A stretch of DNA of 37,666 nt from Verrucomicrobiota bacterium (GCA_025350905.1 JANXWY010000314.1:1-37666); one strand, 5' to 3'; shown: positions 24,502 to 32,863, counted from the stretch's first letter. Notes: generated by a model not told the origin, from the sequence alone. Numbers and translations are program-made.

Positions 24502-24968
24502 CGGTTTTGCTTAAAGCGTTGGTTCTCGGTGCGATTGTATTGTTTCAATTCATTTGCGAATTCGGCCAGCACGCCTTGAACGTTGGAAATGAAACCTGAA
24601 CACGACGCGGTCAGGCCGCCGAAGCCCGTCACGGTATCGCGTTCGACCCGGTCGTCGGTAACCACCAGTACCTCGCCATAGGCTTGAAAGCGATGCGTGG
24701 CGCGTTCGATCAGGTCGTCCGCGGTCTGGCCCGCCTTCGAGAACAGCACTTCCACTGGGTCCGATGATTCCGGCGCGGGCACGCCGGGCGGTGCCCCGCT
24801 GCCGTCAAAAAAAATGGTGATGGGGGTGCTGATGGCGTCCTGGTAGCGCGTCAGGAGGTGAACCAACTCGGCCCGTGCGGCGGCGGAGTGCCGGGGTTTG
24901 CCCGGCGCCAGCTCCGGCCATTGGTGAAGCAGGCTGTAGCCGTCAACGAGGATTCGCACGAGCGCCAT
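24498..24968 (-). CDS. YacP-like NYN domain protein (putative RNase)
   Basis: Protein of 156 residues. It begins MALVRILVDGYSLLHQWPEL, with the first NYN/PIN acidic residue at Asp9. RAELVHLLTRYQDAISTPITIFFDGSGAP gives the second acidic site, then VEVLFSKAGQTADDLIER and EVLVVTDDRVERDTV give the third and fourth. This is the layout of YacP/Rae1-type NYN nucleases; Bacillus Rae1 cleaves mRNA at the ribosome. It is slightly shorter than Bacillus YacP (170). The stop overlaps the VWA start (ATGA), implying co-translation. The partner is unusual and may simply reflect operon packing. Confidence 0.85.
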   Translation of the reverse strand: MALVRILVDGYSLLHQWPELAPGKPRHSAAARAELVHLLTRYQDAISTPITIFFDGSGAPPGVPAPESSDPVEVLFSKAGQTADDLIERATHRFQAYGEVLVVTDDRVERDTVTGFGGLTASCSGFISNVQGVLAEFANELKQYNRTENQRFKQNR

Positions 24969-25067
24969 GGCGTCAGATTAATTGGGCGCGATGGGAATGG
25001 AAACGCAAATTGACATCGGGCCCGAGAACTTGGACCTTGGGTCGCAGATTAATGGAAGGCCCGAGTC

Positions 25068-25313
25068 ATGCCTATTTACGAGTACGAACTATGCGACGGC
25101 ACCTGTGCGGTGTGCGGGGGAACATTCACTTTAAATCGGCCGCTCTCCGCCATGCCGCTCACCCACTGCCCCGCCTGCAAAAAGCCGGTGCGAAAAGTCT
25201 TTTCCGCGTTTAGTTCGCCGATGAAACTCAAACCGCTCTCGGTCACGGACGCCAAGAAAGCCGGGTTCACCGTCCTCAAGCGGTTGGGTAAAGGTGAGTA
25301 CGAGCGACAATGA
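25068..25313 (+). CDS. FmdB family zinc ribbon protein
   Basis: Small protein of 81 residues. It begins MPIYEYELCDGTCAVC, has four Cys or more in two CxxC knuckles (CAVC and CPAC), and the family connector LSAMPLTHCPACKKPVRKVFSAF. FmdB/CxxC_CxxC_SSSS proteins are putative regulators or nucleic-acid-associated factors of unclear role. The first knuckle is displaced by an extra Cys-bearing insertion (CDGTCAVCGG rather than CxxCG directly), a variant worth noting. It lies 64 bp before the TIGR04073 gene on the same strand, with divergent neighbours upstream. Confidence 0.85.
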   Translation: MPIYEYELCDGTCAVCGGTFTLNRPLSAMPLTHCPACKKPVRKVFSAFSSPMKLKPLSVTDAKKAGFTVLKRLGKGEYERQ

Positions 25314-25377
25314 ATGGAAATCGCGCTTTACATCTTTCGTCCAGCCGTTAATTTTAGTTCCAGCAATTACACAACCT

Positions 25378-25836
25378 ATGCGAAAAAACATTTCTCTCCT
25401 GGGCGCGACGCTGTTGGTCGCCGTGCTGGTTTCCGGTTGCGCGGGCCCTGAGCAAAAACTCGGGCGTGGCTTAAGTAACCTTTACGAACCACTCCGCCTC
25501 GCAGACATGCAGCGTAGCATCGAGCAATCGACGCTCTACAGTCCGGCCTATGCCAGTACGGCGACCGGGTTCGTCGGTGGTTTGGGCAAGACCTTTGCCC
25601 GCTTCGGCGTCGGATTCTATGAAATCGTCACCGCGCCCTTTCCGAATCATAAGGATGGCGACTTCGGACCGGTCTGCACGAACTACCTCACCCCCAAGCC
25701 GGGCTATCCCGACAGCTACAAGCCCGGGCTGCCCGATGGTTCGATTTTCGCTACCGACACCTCGATCGGCTTTAGCGGCGGCGATATCGCGCCCTTCATT
25801 CCCGGCAACCGTTTTCGCGTGTTCGATCCCCCGTGA
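25378..25836 (+). CDS. Exosortase-associated lipoprotein, TIGR04073-like
   Basis: Lipoprotein of 152 residues. The signal MRKNISLLGATLLVAVLVSGC carries a good lipobox (LVSGC, Cys21). The mature part has QKLGRGLSNLYEPLRL, FVGGLGKTFARFGVGFYEIVTAPFPN and a late YKPGLPDGSIFATDTSIGF, matching my recollection of TIGR04073, a family co-occurring with exosortase (PEP-CTERM) systems. Its function is unknown. The ATG at 25378 gives a normal signal peptide; the frame opens earlier, at 25294, overlapping fmdB. A strong terminator follows at 25885. Confidence 0.72.
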   Translation: MRKNISLLGATLLVAVLVSGCAGPEQKLGRGLSNLYEPLRLADMQRSIEQSTLYSPAYASTATGFVGGLGKTFARFGVGFYEIVTAPFPNHKDGDFGPVCTNYLTPKPGYPDSYKPGLPDGSIFATDTSIGFSGGDIAPFIPGNRFRVFDPP

Positions 25837-25884
25837 TCGCTGCCGCGGGTTTGCCAAGGCCGCAAACCGCTTCCGCATTTCCCG

Positions 25885-25917
25885 AACGCGCCAACAGTTA
25901 TTGGCGCGTTTTCTTTT
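25885..25917 (+). terminator. Rho-independent terminator after the TIGR04073-like gene
   Basis: AACGCGCCAA (25885-25894) and TTGGCGCGTT (25901-25910) form a perfect 10-bp stem with a 6-nt loop (CAGTTA), followed by TTCTTTT. It starts 48 bp after the stop at 25836 and would separate this gene from ispE, whose promoter must then lie within about 40 bp, or transcription continues by read-through. Confidence 0.85.
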
Positions 25918-25956
25918 GGCCTAATTCGCAAATTTCCTGGTGACACGGTTGGCCCG

Positions 25957-26832
25957 ATGATGACGCTCGAAATAAATTCGCCCTGCAAAGTTAACCTGTT
26001 GCTGAATATTCTCGGGCGCCGGTCCGACGGCTTTCACGCCCTCGAAACCGTTTTTCACCCGGTCAACCTTTGCGATCGGCTCACGCTTGCCCGCGCGGCC
26101 TCGGAAATTCAACTCACTTGTAGCGACCCCGGTCTGCCCACGGATGCGGGCAACCTCGTTCACCGCGCTGCCACCGCCTTTCGGAACGCGGCGGCCATCA
26201 CCTCGGGCCTCCGCCTTCACTTGCAAAAGCAGATTCCCCTCGCCGCCGGTTTGGGCGGCGGAAGCAGCAACGCCGCTGCGACTTTGCGCGGCTTGAACGA
26301 ATTGTTTGGCCAGCCCCTCCCAGTGGCGAGACTGGCCGAACTGGCCGCGGCGCTCGGGTCGGATGTGAATTTTTTTTTGCAGGACCAACCGGCGCTGGCC
26401 ACCGGGCGGGGCGAAATCATCGAGTCGCTGTCGCCCTTCCTCGCCCTGCGCGGTGCGAGTTTTTTTCTGGTTCATCCGGGCTTCGGTATCTCGACCCCGT
26501 GGGCCTATCAAAACCTGGCCCGCTTTCCCGTCGCGCAAAATGGTACTCCGGGGCGCGCGCGGAAACTAATCGAACGGCTGCAGTCGGGCGATCTCCCCCA
26601 GGCGAGTGGGGAGTTCTACAACTCCCTCGAAGCGCCTGCGCTGGACAAATATCCCGTGCTGAAATTGTATCAGGAATTTCTCCGGGCGGAGGGTGCGTCG
26701 GCCACCCTCATGTCCGGCAGCGGCTCCACGACGTTTGCGCTGTTTCGGAATCAGGCGACGGCGGAAGCCGTGGGGGAAAAATTCAAAGCGAAATTTGGTG
26801 AGAACTGCTGGCTCGCCGTCGTGCCCGTCTGA
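25957..26832 (+). CDS. ispE: 4-diphosphocytidyl-2-C-methyl-D-erythritol kinase
   Basis: GHMP kinase of 291 residues; it phosphorylates CDP-methylerythritol in the non-mevalonate isoprenoid pathway. SPCKVNLLLNILGRRSDGFHALETVFHPV at the start includes the catalytic-loop Lys11 and the IspE-typical DGFHxLET. PLAAGLGGGSSNAAATL (94-110) is the glycine-rich ATP loop. LGSDVNFFL carries the catalytic Asp, and ATLMSGSGSTTFALF is the GHMP C-terminal motif. Length fits the family. The ATG at 25957 is followed directly by a second ATG at 25960. It converges with the DUF3106-like gene. Confidence 0.95.
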   Translation: MMTLEINSPCKVNLLLNILGRRSDGFHALETVFHPVNLCDRLTLARAASEIQLTCSDPGLPTDAGNLVHRAATAFRNAAAITSGLRLHLQKQIPLAAGLGGGSSNAAATLRGLNELFGQPLPVARLAELAAALGSDVNFFLQDQPALATGRGEIIESLSPFLALRGASFFLVHPGFGISTPWAYQNLARFPVAQNGTPGRARKLIERLQSGDLPQASGEFYNSLEAPALDKYPVLKLYQEFLRAEGASATLMSGSGSTTFALFRNQATAEAVGEKFKAKFGENCWLAVVPV

Positions 26833-26882
26833 TGGCCATCCTCCGCCGCGCACCGAACGCTTTTTCGCCGGGTTGCGCGGCT

Positions 26883-26904
26883 GCGCCGGCCGGCCGGCCG
26901 GCGC
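26883..26904. repeat. 22-bp perfect GGCC palindrome
   Basis: GCGCCGGCCGGCC continues symmetrically to GGCGC, making a perfect 22-bp palindrome of GGCC units between the convergent ispE and DUF3106-like stops. It could help terminate transcripts from both sides, or be simple-sequence expansion. Confidence 0.6.
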
Positions 26905-26925
26905 CATTCAACGTCGCCCGCCCGT

Positions 26926-27831
26926 TTACCCGCCATTTGTCACCCCGGGCGGCACGGAACGAATCGGCGACTGGGGCAATAGTGAAGTGGACGATCGGCT
27001 AATCGGCAGCGACGGTCGGCTCGGTGCCGTGCCAACCAGTTCCCGCCACGCCTGCCGTTCGCCGGGCGACATTTGGGACCAGCGCTCCGCATTTTTCAAA
27101 AACTCCTGGCGTTCGGTCTGATTCATCGTCGCGAACTTGGTGAAGGAGGCGAGGCACCGCAGGCGTTGTCCGGGCGAAAGCTTGCCATAGGCGGCCAAAG
27201 TTTTCTCCATCTCGCGGCGTTCGGCCTCGGAGAGGGTGCGCAGTACCTTTTCTTTTTCGTCGGCGGTCAGCTCCAATAATTGGTTGAAACGGCCTTGGAG
27301 CTTGCGCCGGACCTGATCGGCGGGAGTAACCGGCGCAATCGTTCCCGCTTCCCCGCCGGCAAAGTAGCTGGCCGTCTGGCGGTTCGTCAGCAATCGTTGC
27401 TGCACCGGCGGCGCGAGCTGATCCCACTGCTGGAGCCGCGTCGCGACCAGTTCCCGCGGGCCGGGCGGAATCAGCGCCAATTGGGCCGGGCGGTTGGTCA
27501 CCGGCGCGCTCATCAAGGGCAGCAGATACCAGCACAGCTCGGTCACCGTGAGCCGTAACTCCCGCTCCTCCGGCGTCAGCGCCTGATATTCGCGGATTTT
27601 TTCCACGAGCCGCGCCTGCACGTCAACGGTACGGTTGGTGAGATATTGTTTGCACTCCACCGGTGGCAGCGCGAGCAGGGCGCGAAAGGAATCCACCGGC
27701 GAGTTCCGCGGCGGCGGCGGCGGCCGGCTCACCTGGTTGGTCTCAGCAAAAACCGAAACCGAATTCAGCATCAGCCAGACGGCTGCCCGGCCGAGCGCGC
27801 GCCCAAGAAATTTTTGCGACGCCCCATTCAT
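26926..27831 (-). CDS. DUF3106-like exported protein
   Basis: Protein of 301 residues. The N-terminal hydrophobic stretch ends near SVFA (about 25-29), consistent with a signal peptide. A Pro-rich segment follows. The rest is helical and built on repeated motifs of the type TPEERELRL, APPVQQRLLTN, TADEKEKVLRTLSEAERREM, LSPGQRLRCLASF, TKFATMNQTERQEFLKNAERWSQMSPGERQAW; the last two resemble DUF3106 units. It follows the ECF sigma and anti-sigma-like genes with a 4-bp overlap and is thus likely under the same control. It may be a periplasmic signal-sensing or scaffolding partner; that is inference. Confidence 0.7.
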   Translation of the reverse strand: MNGASQKFLGRALGRAAVWLMLNSVSVFAETNQVSRPPPPPRNSPVDSFRALLALPPVECKQYLTNRTVDVQARLVEKIREYQALTPEERELRLTVTELCWYLLPLMSAPVTNRPAQLALIPPGPRELVATRLQQWDQLAPPVQQRLLTNRQTASYFAGGEAGTIAPVTPADQVRRKLQGRFNQLLELTADEKEKVLRTLSEAERREMEKTLAAYGKLSPGQRLRCLASFTKFATMNQTERQEFLKNAERWSQMSPGERQAWRELVGTAPSRPSLPISRSSTSLLPQSPIRSVPPGVTNGG

Positions 27832-28325
27832 TCCATCAACTTGAGCAATTCATTATCGGCCAGGATCGGCGGTCGCAATTGGCAGATGACGTCAAAATCT
27901 TCGATCACGTTCGGGTCGGCCAGCGCGGGCGACCCCGCTGCGGCCAGGAAATTTTTCACCAACTCGACTTGCTCCGCCGCCTCGTTGTGCCGGTAAACCA
28001 ACAGCCCCGCGCCGACCACCACCGTTGCCACGGCAAAACGTGGAAACCAATCCCGCCACCACGCCACCGTTCGCCCTCCCGTCGCCCGGGTCGGAGTCCC
28101 GTCGGTCCGCTCAATGGTCTGCCACACCCGCGCGGTGAAGTTGGACGGCACGGGCGCCTCCGGTAAACTCCTCAGGGCTTGCGCCAATGCCAGCTCGACC
28201 TCGACCTCCGCCTGCGCTTCGGGGTGAGCGCCGAGCCAGGTCTGGAGGTGGGCCTGTTCGGCGGCGGTGGGCGGACGCCGCCAGCTCAATTCACGCAAGC
28301 GTTCATAAACGGGATCAGGGTTCAT
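27828..28325 (-). CDS. Anti-sigma factor-like single-pass membrane protein
   Basis: Protein of 165 residues. The cytoplasmic N-terminal half (about 1-85) is helical and acidic (MNPDPVYERLRELSWRRPPT, HLQTWLGAHPEAQAEVEVELALAQAL). One membrane helix, FAVATVVVGAGLLVY, lies near 97-111. A short C-terminal part has no known motif. No zinc-finger HxxxCxxC of ZAS-type anti-sigma factors is visible, so the assignment rests on position and topology. It starts 45 bp after the ECF sigma stop and overlaps the next gene (ATGA). A role holding the sigma factor at the membrane is plausible. Confidence 0.6.
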   Translation of the reverse strand: MNPDPVYERLRELSWRRPPTAAEQAHLQTWLGAHPEAQAEVEVELALAQALRSLPEAPVPSNFTARVWQTIERTDGTPTRATGGRTVAWWRDWFPRFAVATVVVGAGLLVYRHNEAAEQVELVKNFLAAAGSPALADPNVIEDFDVICQLRPPILADNELLKLME

Positions 28326-28370
28326 AGCTCGAACTTTCTTTTGAAAACCGCAGCCGTGGCAAAGTTGCGG

Positions 28371-28979
28371 TCATTTCTTTTCCTCCCAGACGCCGGTTTG
28401 GAGATAAGGCTTGAGTTTGAGTTTGAGGGTTTCGCGCGCGCGGTGAATCAGGGATTTTGTCGCGGACAACGAACAGCCCAGGACGGCGGCGATTTCCTCG
28501 TAGCTGAGTTCTTCCTGGCGGCACAGCAGCAGCGCGGTGCGCTGGTTCTCGGGTAGCCTGGCCAACGCGGCCTCCACCTTTTCCACCAGTTCGCCACGCA
28601 GCAGTTCCTCGCTCGCGGGTGCAACGCGTTTGTCCTCGACCTGATACAGCGGTTGGTCCTCTGCGTCCTCGCGAGTTTGATCGAGGGAGCCGGCCGGATG
28701 CCGCGTGCGGCGGCGGATTTCATTCAGGCACAAATTGCGCGCGATGGTGAAGAGCCAGGTGGAAAACTTCGCCGTGGCTTCGTAACGCGGCGCCGCCTTC
28801 CAGACTTGGACAAAAACCGCCTGCGCCAGGTCTTCCGCTTCGGTCAGGTCCCGAAGCGTGCGGAAGGCGAGGTTCATGACGGGCTGTTTGTATTTCTCGA
28901 CCAACTCGGTAAAAGCGCCGCCATCACCCTGCTTGGCGCGCAGCATCAGGGTGGCGTCGGGGTCGAGGTTGACCGGCAT
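28371..28979 (-). CDS. RNA polymerase ECF sigma factor (RpoE-like)
   Basis: Sigma factor of 202 residues. Region 2 (about 20-92) holds LVEKYKQPVMNLAFRTLRDLTEAEDLAQAVFVQVWKAAPRY and FSTWLFTIARNLCLNEIRRR. An acidic linker (about 98-122) follows. Region 4 (about 128-190) holds ALARLPENQRTALLLCRQEELSYEEIAAVLGCSLSATKSLIHRARETLKLKL. The residue pattern fits the ECF/RpoE group without region 3. It is the first gene of an operon with the membrane anti-sigma-like protein and the DUF3106-like protein, a common arrangement for signal-responsive sigma factors. The target promoters cannot be told from this window. Confidence 0.93.
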   Translation of the reverse strand: MPVNLDPDATLMLRAKQGDGGAFTELVEKYKQPVMNLAFRTLRDLTEAEDLAQAVFVQVWKAAPRYEATAKFSTWLFTIARNLCLNEIRRRTRHPAGSLDQTREDAEDQPLYQVEDKRVAPASEELLRGELVEKVEAALARLPENQRTALLLCRQEELSYEEIAAVLGCSLSATKSLIHRARETLKLKLKPYLQTGVWEEKK

Positions 28980-29156
28980 GACCGCTTGAGATTATGCCAA
29001 CACCGCCCGGGGAACAAGGTTGTGCCGGCCGCCCGACCTTGCTCCCGGTCATTCGTCGGCCGCCCCGTCGCGCTAATGGAATGCGGCCGCGCCAGAACGC
29101 GAGCGGAGTTGCCAGACCCGGTTACGCTCCCGGCGGGTGCTTGATTCTCAAGTGCT

Positions 29157-31973
29157 TTGCCCGCAACCTCTCCGCCTGTGCAGGATTTGCTCAAAAAAAT
29201 TGAAGCCGAAGCCGCGGACCGCTTGCCCCTGCCGCCGGGCCGGCTCGTCGCCCAGGAGCTGCCGCGCTTCCGCGCTTTTCTAAAGCATGCCATGCACCGC
29301 GTCAAACTCGCGCACCAGAATGGAGGCGGCGGACTGGAAGTCTGTCAGGCGCGCTCGACCAGCATTGATTGCGTCATCCGCGCCTTATGGGTCGCCGCCG
29401 TGAATACGCTTTCCGACCAGGCGCGCAAGGAGTTTCCCCCCATCGCGCTGGTCGCGCTGGGCGGTTACGGACGTCGTGAACTGAATCCGCACAGCGACAT
29501 CGACCTGCTATTCCTGCACGAAGGTCAGGTGGCGGGTCACGCCAAACCGTTGCCGGTTCTGGAAAAAATCCTGAACGGCGTCTGGCTCACCCTGTTTGAT
29601 CTCGGTTTGAAGCCCGGCCACGCCGTCCGCTCGATCGCCGAGTGCATCACCGCCGCCAACGACAAGGACGACGCCCGCCGAATCGAGACCCGTACGTCCT
29701 TGATCGAGGCCCGGTTAATCGTCGGGGACGAAAAGTTATTCGCCCGGTTCCAGAAAACCGTCCTGGCCAAATGTGTGACGGGTTACGAGGACAAATACAT
29801 TGCCGCACGGCTCGACGACCAGGCCACGCGCCGCGCCAAGTTCGGTAACTCGGCCAGCATGCAGGAGCCAAACCTGAAGAATGGCTGCGGGGGCCTGCGC
29901 GATTTCCAAAACCTGCTGTGGATGGCGTTCTTCAAATACCGGACCCGGTCGCTCGCCGAACTGCAAAAGCACGAGTTGGTCATGCCCCGGGAGCGCAAGC
30001 AATTGGAAGCGGCCTACGATTTTCTCCTGCGTGTCCGCACGGAACTGCATTACCAAATCCCCCGGCCCTCGGATGCGCTGACCAAAAATCTCCAGCCCGC
30101 CGTGGCTTCCGCGCTCGGCTACCCTGACCGCTCCCCGAGCCAGCGCATCGAGAAATTCATGCGCGCGGTTTACACCCACGCGCGCAACGTTCTGATCATC
30201 ACCCGCACCCTCGAGCAGCGCATGGCGTTCATCAAGACCCCGCCCGCCCGGCTGTCGCTGCGCCGGTTGCTGCCGCGCGCCCGGGAAGCGGTGGCCGAAC
30301 CCGTCGACGGTTTCAAGTTCATCAACGGTGAAATCCACGCGACCTCGCCGCGCGTTTTTCGGGATCAGCCGCGCCGGCTGATGCGCGTTTTTCTCCACGC
30401 CCAGCAACGGGGCCTGCGCTTGCATTCCGACCTCGCGCAACTGATCCGACAGCAACTGGCGCTCGTGGACCGTGAATTCCTTCGGGATGAACGCGTGGCC
30501 GAGACCTTCCTCACCATTCTCAACCAGCGGGGGAACGTCGCGCCCATCCTCCGGGCGATGCACGAGGTGGACCTCCTGGGCAAGTACCTCCCGGAATTCG
30601 GCAAACTGACGTGTCTCGTGCAACACGAGTTCTACCACCAATACGCGGCGGACGAACACACGCTGGTCTGCCTCGAACAACTGGATCGCATCTGGGAGGC
30701 CAAAACCGCGCCGTACCAAAATTACGCGGCCCTCTTCCAGGAAATTGAGCGCCCCGGCGTACTTTACCTCGCGTTGTTGCTCCACGACACCGGCAAACCC
30801 GACGGTCACGGCAAACATTCCGAACTGGGGGCCAAGCTCGCGCTGCGCGTCGGGCGGCGGCTGCATATCGATGGCCTGGCCCTCGCCACGCTCACCCGGA
30901 TCATCGAGCATCATCTGCTCATGGCCATCATCTCGCAGCGCCATGATCTCGACGATTCCTCCGTGATTCGCAATTTCGCCCGGCAGATTGAATCCCCGGA
31001 AGCCCTCGACCTGCTGACCTTGCTCACTTTTGTCGATGCGCAGGCCACCAGCGACAAACTGTGGAACAGTTTCAAGGATTTGCTGCTCTGGCAACTGCAC
31101 CAGCGCGCCGCGCTGCTGCTGACCGGGGGCACGGAATTTGTCCGTGCGGAAGAGAAACAGCGCGAATTGAAACTGGAGGGCGTCCGTAAACTGCTGCCGC
31201 CCGCCATCGCCGACGAGGAACTGACGGCGCATTTCGCATCCCTGCCGGCGCGTTATTTCCAAATTCACTCGCCCCGCGAAATTCACGACGACGTCATCCT
31301 GGTGCATCGGTTCATGCGGCTGCAAATTGTCGAGGACCAGCAGCCCCTGGCGCCGGTGGCGAACCTGCACAACGAACCGGACCGCGGTTACAGCGTGGTG
31401 CGCGTCTGCACCTGGGATCGCCCCGGGCTCTTCAGCAAGACCGCGGGCGCGTTGAGTGCCGTGGGGCTGAACATCCTCAGCGCCCAAATTTTCACGCGCA
31501 GCGACGGCTTGGCGCTCGACGAGTTCTTTGTCACGGACGCCTGGACCGGCAAACTGGCCACCGTCGAGCAGCGCGAACTCTTTGAGCGGGTGCTCACCGA
31601 GGTCCTGGCGGACGACACGGTCCATTTGACGGCGCGGATTGCGCGCCAGAAGATTTCCCACCCGCTCTATCAGGCGTACACCGGCGAACGCATTCCCACT
31701 CAGATTGTATTCGACAATGCCGCCTCCGACACGCGCACGTTCGTGCAGATTGAGACGGAAGATCGGATCGGGTTGCTGTACACCATCGCCCGCACCCTCA
31801 CGGATCTGGAGCTGGACATTTCCACCGCGCGCATCTGCACCGAAAAGGGGGCCGCGATTGACAGTTTCTACATCAGCGAAGTGGATGGCGGAAAAATTCT
31901 TTCGCCCGAACGGCAGAAAGCCATCGAGCGCCGGCTGCACCATGCGATCAACACGCTCGGGGCGGCGGCATGA
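29157..31973 (+). CDS. glnD: [Protein-PII] uridylyltransferase/uridylyl-removing enzyme
   Basis: Nitrogen-sensing enzyme of about 938 residues that uridylylates or deuridylylates PII proteins according to glutamine level. The nucleotidyltransferase motif LGGYGRRELNPHSDIDLLFLH (101-121) has the catalytic Asp114/Asp116. GNSASMQEPNLKNGCGGLRDFQNLLW is the typical second UTase block. The HD domain carries LLLHDTGKPDGHGKHSELGAKLA and RIIEHHLLM, responsible for UMP removal. Two ACT domains end the protein (CTWDRPGLFSKTAGAL... and TEDRIGLLYTIARTL...). The frame starts with TTG at 29157; a GTG at 29178 is an alternative, and neither has a clear ribosome binding site. No glnB or amtB lies nearby. Confidence 0.96.
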   Translation: MPATSPPVQDLLKKIEAEAADRLPLPPGRLVAQELPRFRAFLKHAMHRVKLAHQNGGGGLEVCQARSTSIDCVIRALWVAAVNTLSDQARKEFPPIALVALGGYGRRELNPHSDIDLLFLHEGQVAGHAKPLPVLEKILNGVWLTLFDLGLKPGHAVRSIAECITAANDKDDARRIETRTSLIEARLIVGDEKLFARFQKTVLAKCVTGYEDKYIAARLDDQATRRAKFGNSASMQEPNLKNGCGGLRDFQNLLWMAFFKYRTRSLAELQKHELVMPRERKQLEAAYDFLLRVRTELHYQIPRPSDALTKNLQPAVASALGYPDRSPSQRIEKFMRAVYTHARNVLIITRTLEQRMAFIKTPPARLSLRRLLPRAREAVAEPVDGFKFINGEIHATSPRVFRDQPRRLMRVFLHAQQRGLRLHSDLAQLIRQQLALVDREFLRDERVAETFLTILNQRGNVAPILRAMHEVDLLGKYLPEFGKLTCLVQHEFYHQYAADEHTLVCLEQLDRIWEAKTAPYQNYAALFQEIERPGVLYLALLLHDTGKPDGHGKHSELGAKLALRVGRRLHIDGLALATLTRIIEHHLLMAIISQRHDLDDSSVIRNFARQIESPEALDLLTLLTFVDAQATSDKLWNSFKDLLLWQLHQRAALLLTGGTEFVRAEEKQRELKLEGVRKLLPPAIADEELTAHFASLPARYFQIHSPREIHDDVILVHRFMRLQIVEDQQPLAPVANLHNEPDRGYSVVRVCTWDRPGLFSKTAGALSAVGLNILSAQIFTRSDGLALDEFFVTDAWTGKLATVEQRELFERVLTEVLADDTVHLTARIARQKISHPLYQAYTGERIPTQIVFDNAASDTRTFVQIETEDRIGLLYTIARTLTDLELDISTARICTEKGAAIDSFYISEVDGGKILSPERQKAIERRLHHAINTLGAAA

Positions 31974-32539
31974 TTGCCGCGCGCGAGCGGCCCCGGGGCG
32001 CAGCAAGTGATGACCGCGTGCCGGTTGCGTAGCCGTGCGATAACCGGTGGGCCGAGGCGCCAGGGTGTCTCCCTGTTACGGCTCAAGCTTAAGCAACTCG
32101 CGCTTCGGTTCCGCCGGCAAATTCAGGCCGCTGCTCCGCGGCTCCGCGGCAATCGGGTCGCGGAGAAAAAACGGGCGCGAGATTCTGGGCGGAGTTGGAG
32201 CGCTGGTCGTCGAGAGTAAATTGTCGTTAATTGAGGAAAGCTGGATGTCTTTCCGATCGATACGTTTGAGGCGGTTGGATACGAGCAAAAGAGGTTGTTG
32301 CGAAAGCCAACGCCTGAAAGTTTGATCGCACGGTGAATTTCGCGGATTCAGGTTGGGCTTGGCTAAACGCGGCTTGGTGACCTCCGTCGCCAGTTCCTGC
32401 GAAAGCTGAAGCGGCATTCAGCCTGCCAGCAACGGGCGCAGGGTCGGTTGGCCCAGCCGTGCGCGCGCCCGCACCAACACCGCTGCCACCGCCCGCAGTG
32501 CCATCGTCCAGGCGGGTTCCCCCTCTTTCAAGCGAGCCC
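31974..32539. other. Region between glnD and the J-domain gene without a clear gene
   Basis: About 566 bp. A 113-codon open frame on the minus strand (32076-32417) starts with ATG and begins MPLQLSQELATEVTK, but it shows no motif I recognise and overlaps other short frames. The stretch 32200-32350 is more AT-rich. A decayed or small novel gene cannot be excluded. No repeat or RNA gene was seen. Confidence 0.4.
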
Positions 32540-32863
32540 TTACCGCAATTCGTGGCCGTGCTTTTTGAAGCGCCGTTGAATCTTGGCCCATGCCGCGTTG
32601 AGTTGGACCGTGCGCTCGAGGCTGCCGCCGCGTATGTCCGGGTGGACGCAAACAATCTGCTTTCGGTACAGCCGGCGCGCCTGTTCCAACACCTGCAGGT
32701 GATTAATTTTCCGTCGCCAAAACGACCCGTTTTCACGGGGCCGGCGGACGTACAGCATCTGCCGTGGCACCCCCAGTTTTTTCAACAGGCCAACGATGTA
32801 TCCGCGGTGACCGTCGTCATTGGTTTTCAGACCTCGGCTAAGATCAGGCGATATTACATTCAT
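32540..32863 (-). CDS. Small J-domain (DnaJ-like) protein
   Basis: Protein of 107 residues. The C-terminal half resembles a J domain: a helix with LEQARRLYRKQIVCVHPD, the invariant HPD at 74-76, then the helix-III/IV-like RTVQLNAAWAKIQRRFKKHG. J domains stimulate the ATPase of Hsp70 (DnaK). The first 50 residues (with RPRENGSFWRR) match nothing I know. No zinc-finger or C-terminal substrate domain exists, so this is a stand-alone type III J protein that may recruit DnaK to one partner. The ATG at 32863 is the only good start. It lies downstream of the NarL-type regulator on the same strand, 109 bp away. Confidence 0.7.
   Translation of the reverse strand: MNVISPDLSRGLKTNDDGHRGYIVGLLKKLGVPRQMLYVRRPRENGSFWRRKINHLQVLEQARRLYRKQIVCVHPDIRGGSLERTVQLNAAWAKIQRRFKKHGHELR

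Noticed and set aside
29736-32006. A 756-codon open frame on the minus strand across glnD
   Set aside because: glnD on the plus strand has all family motifs. The antisense frame has no motif and its length follows from high GC at third codon positions.
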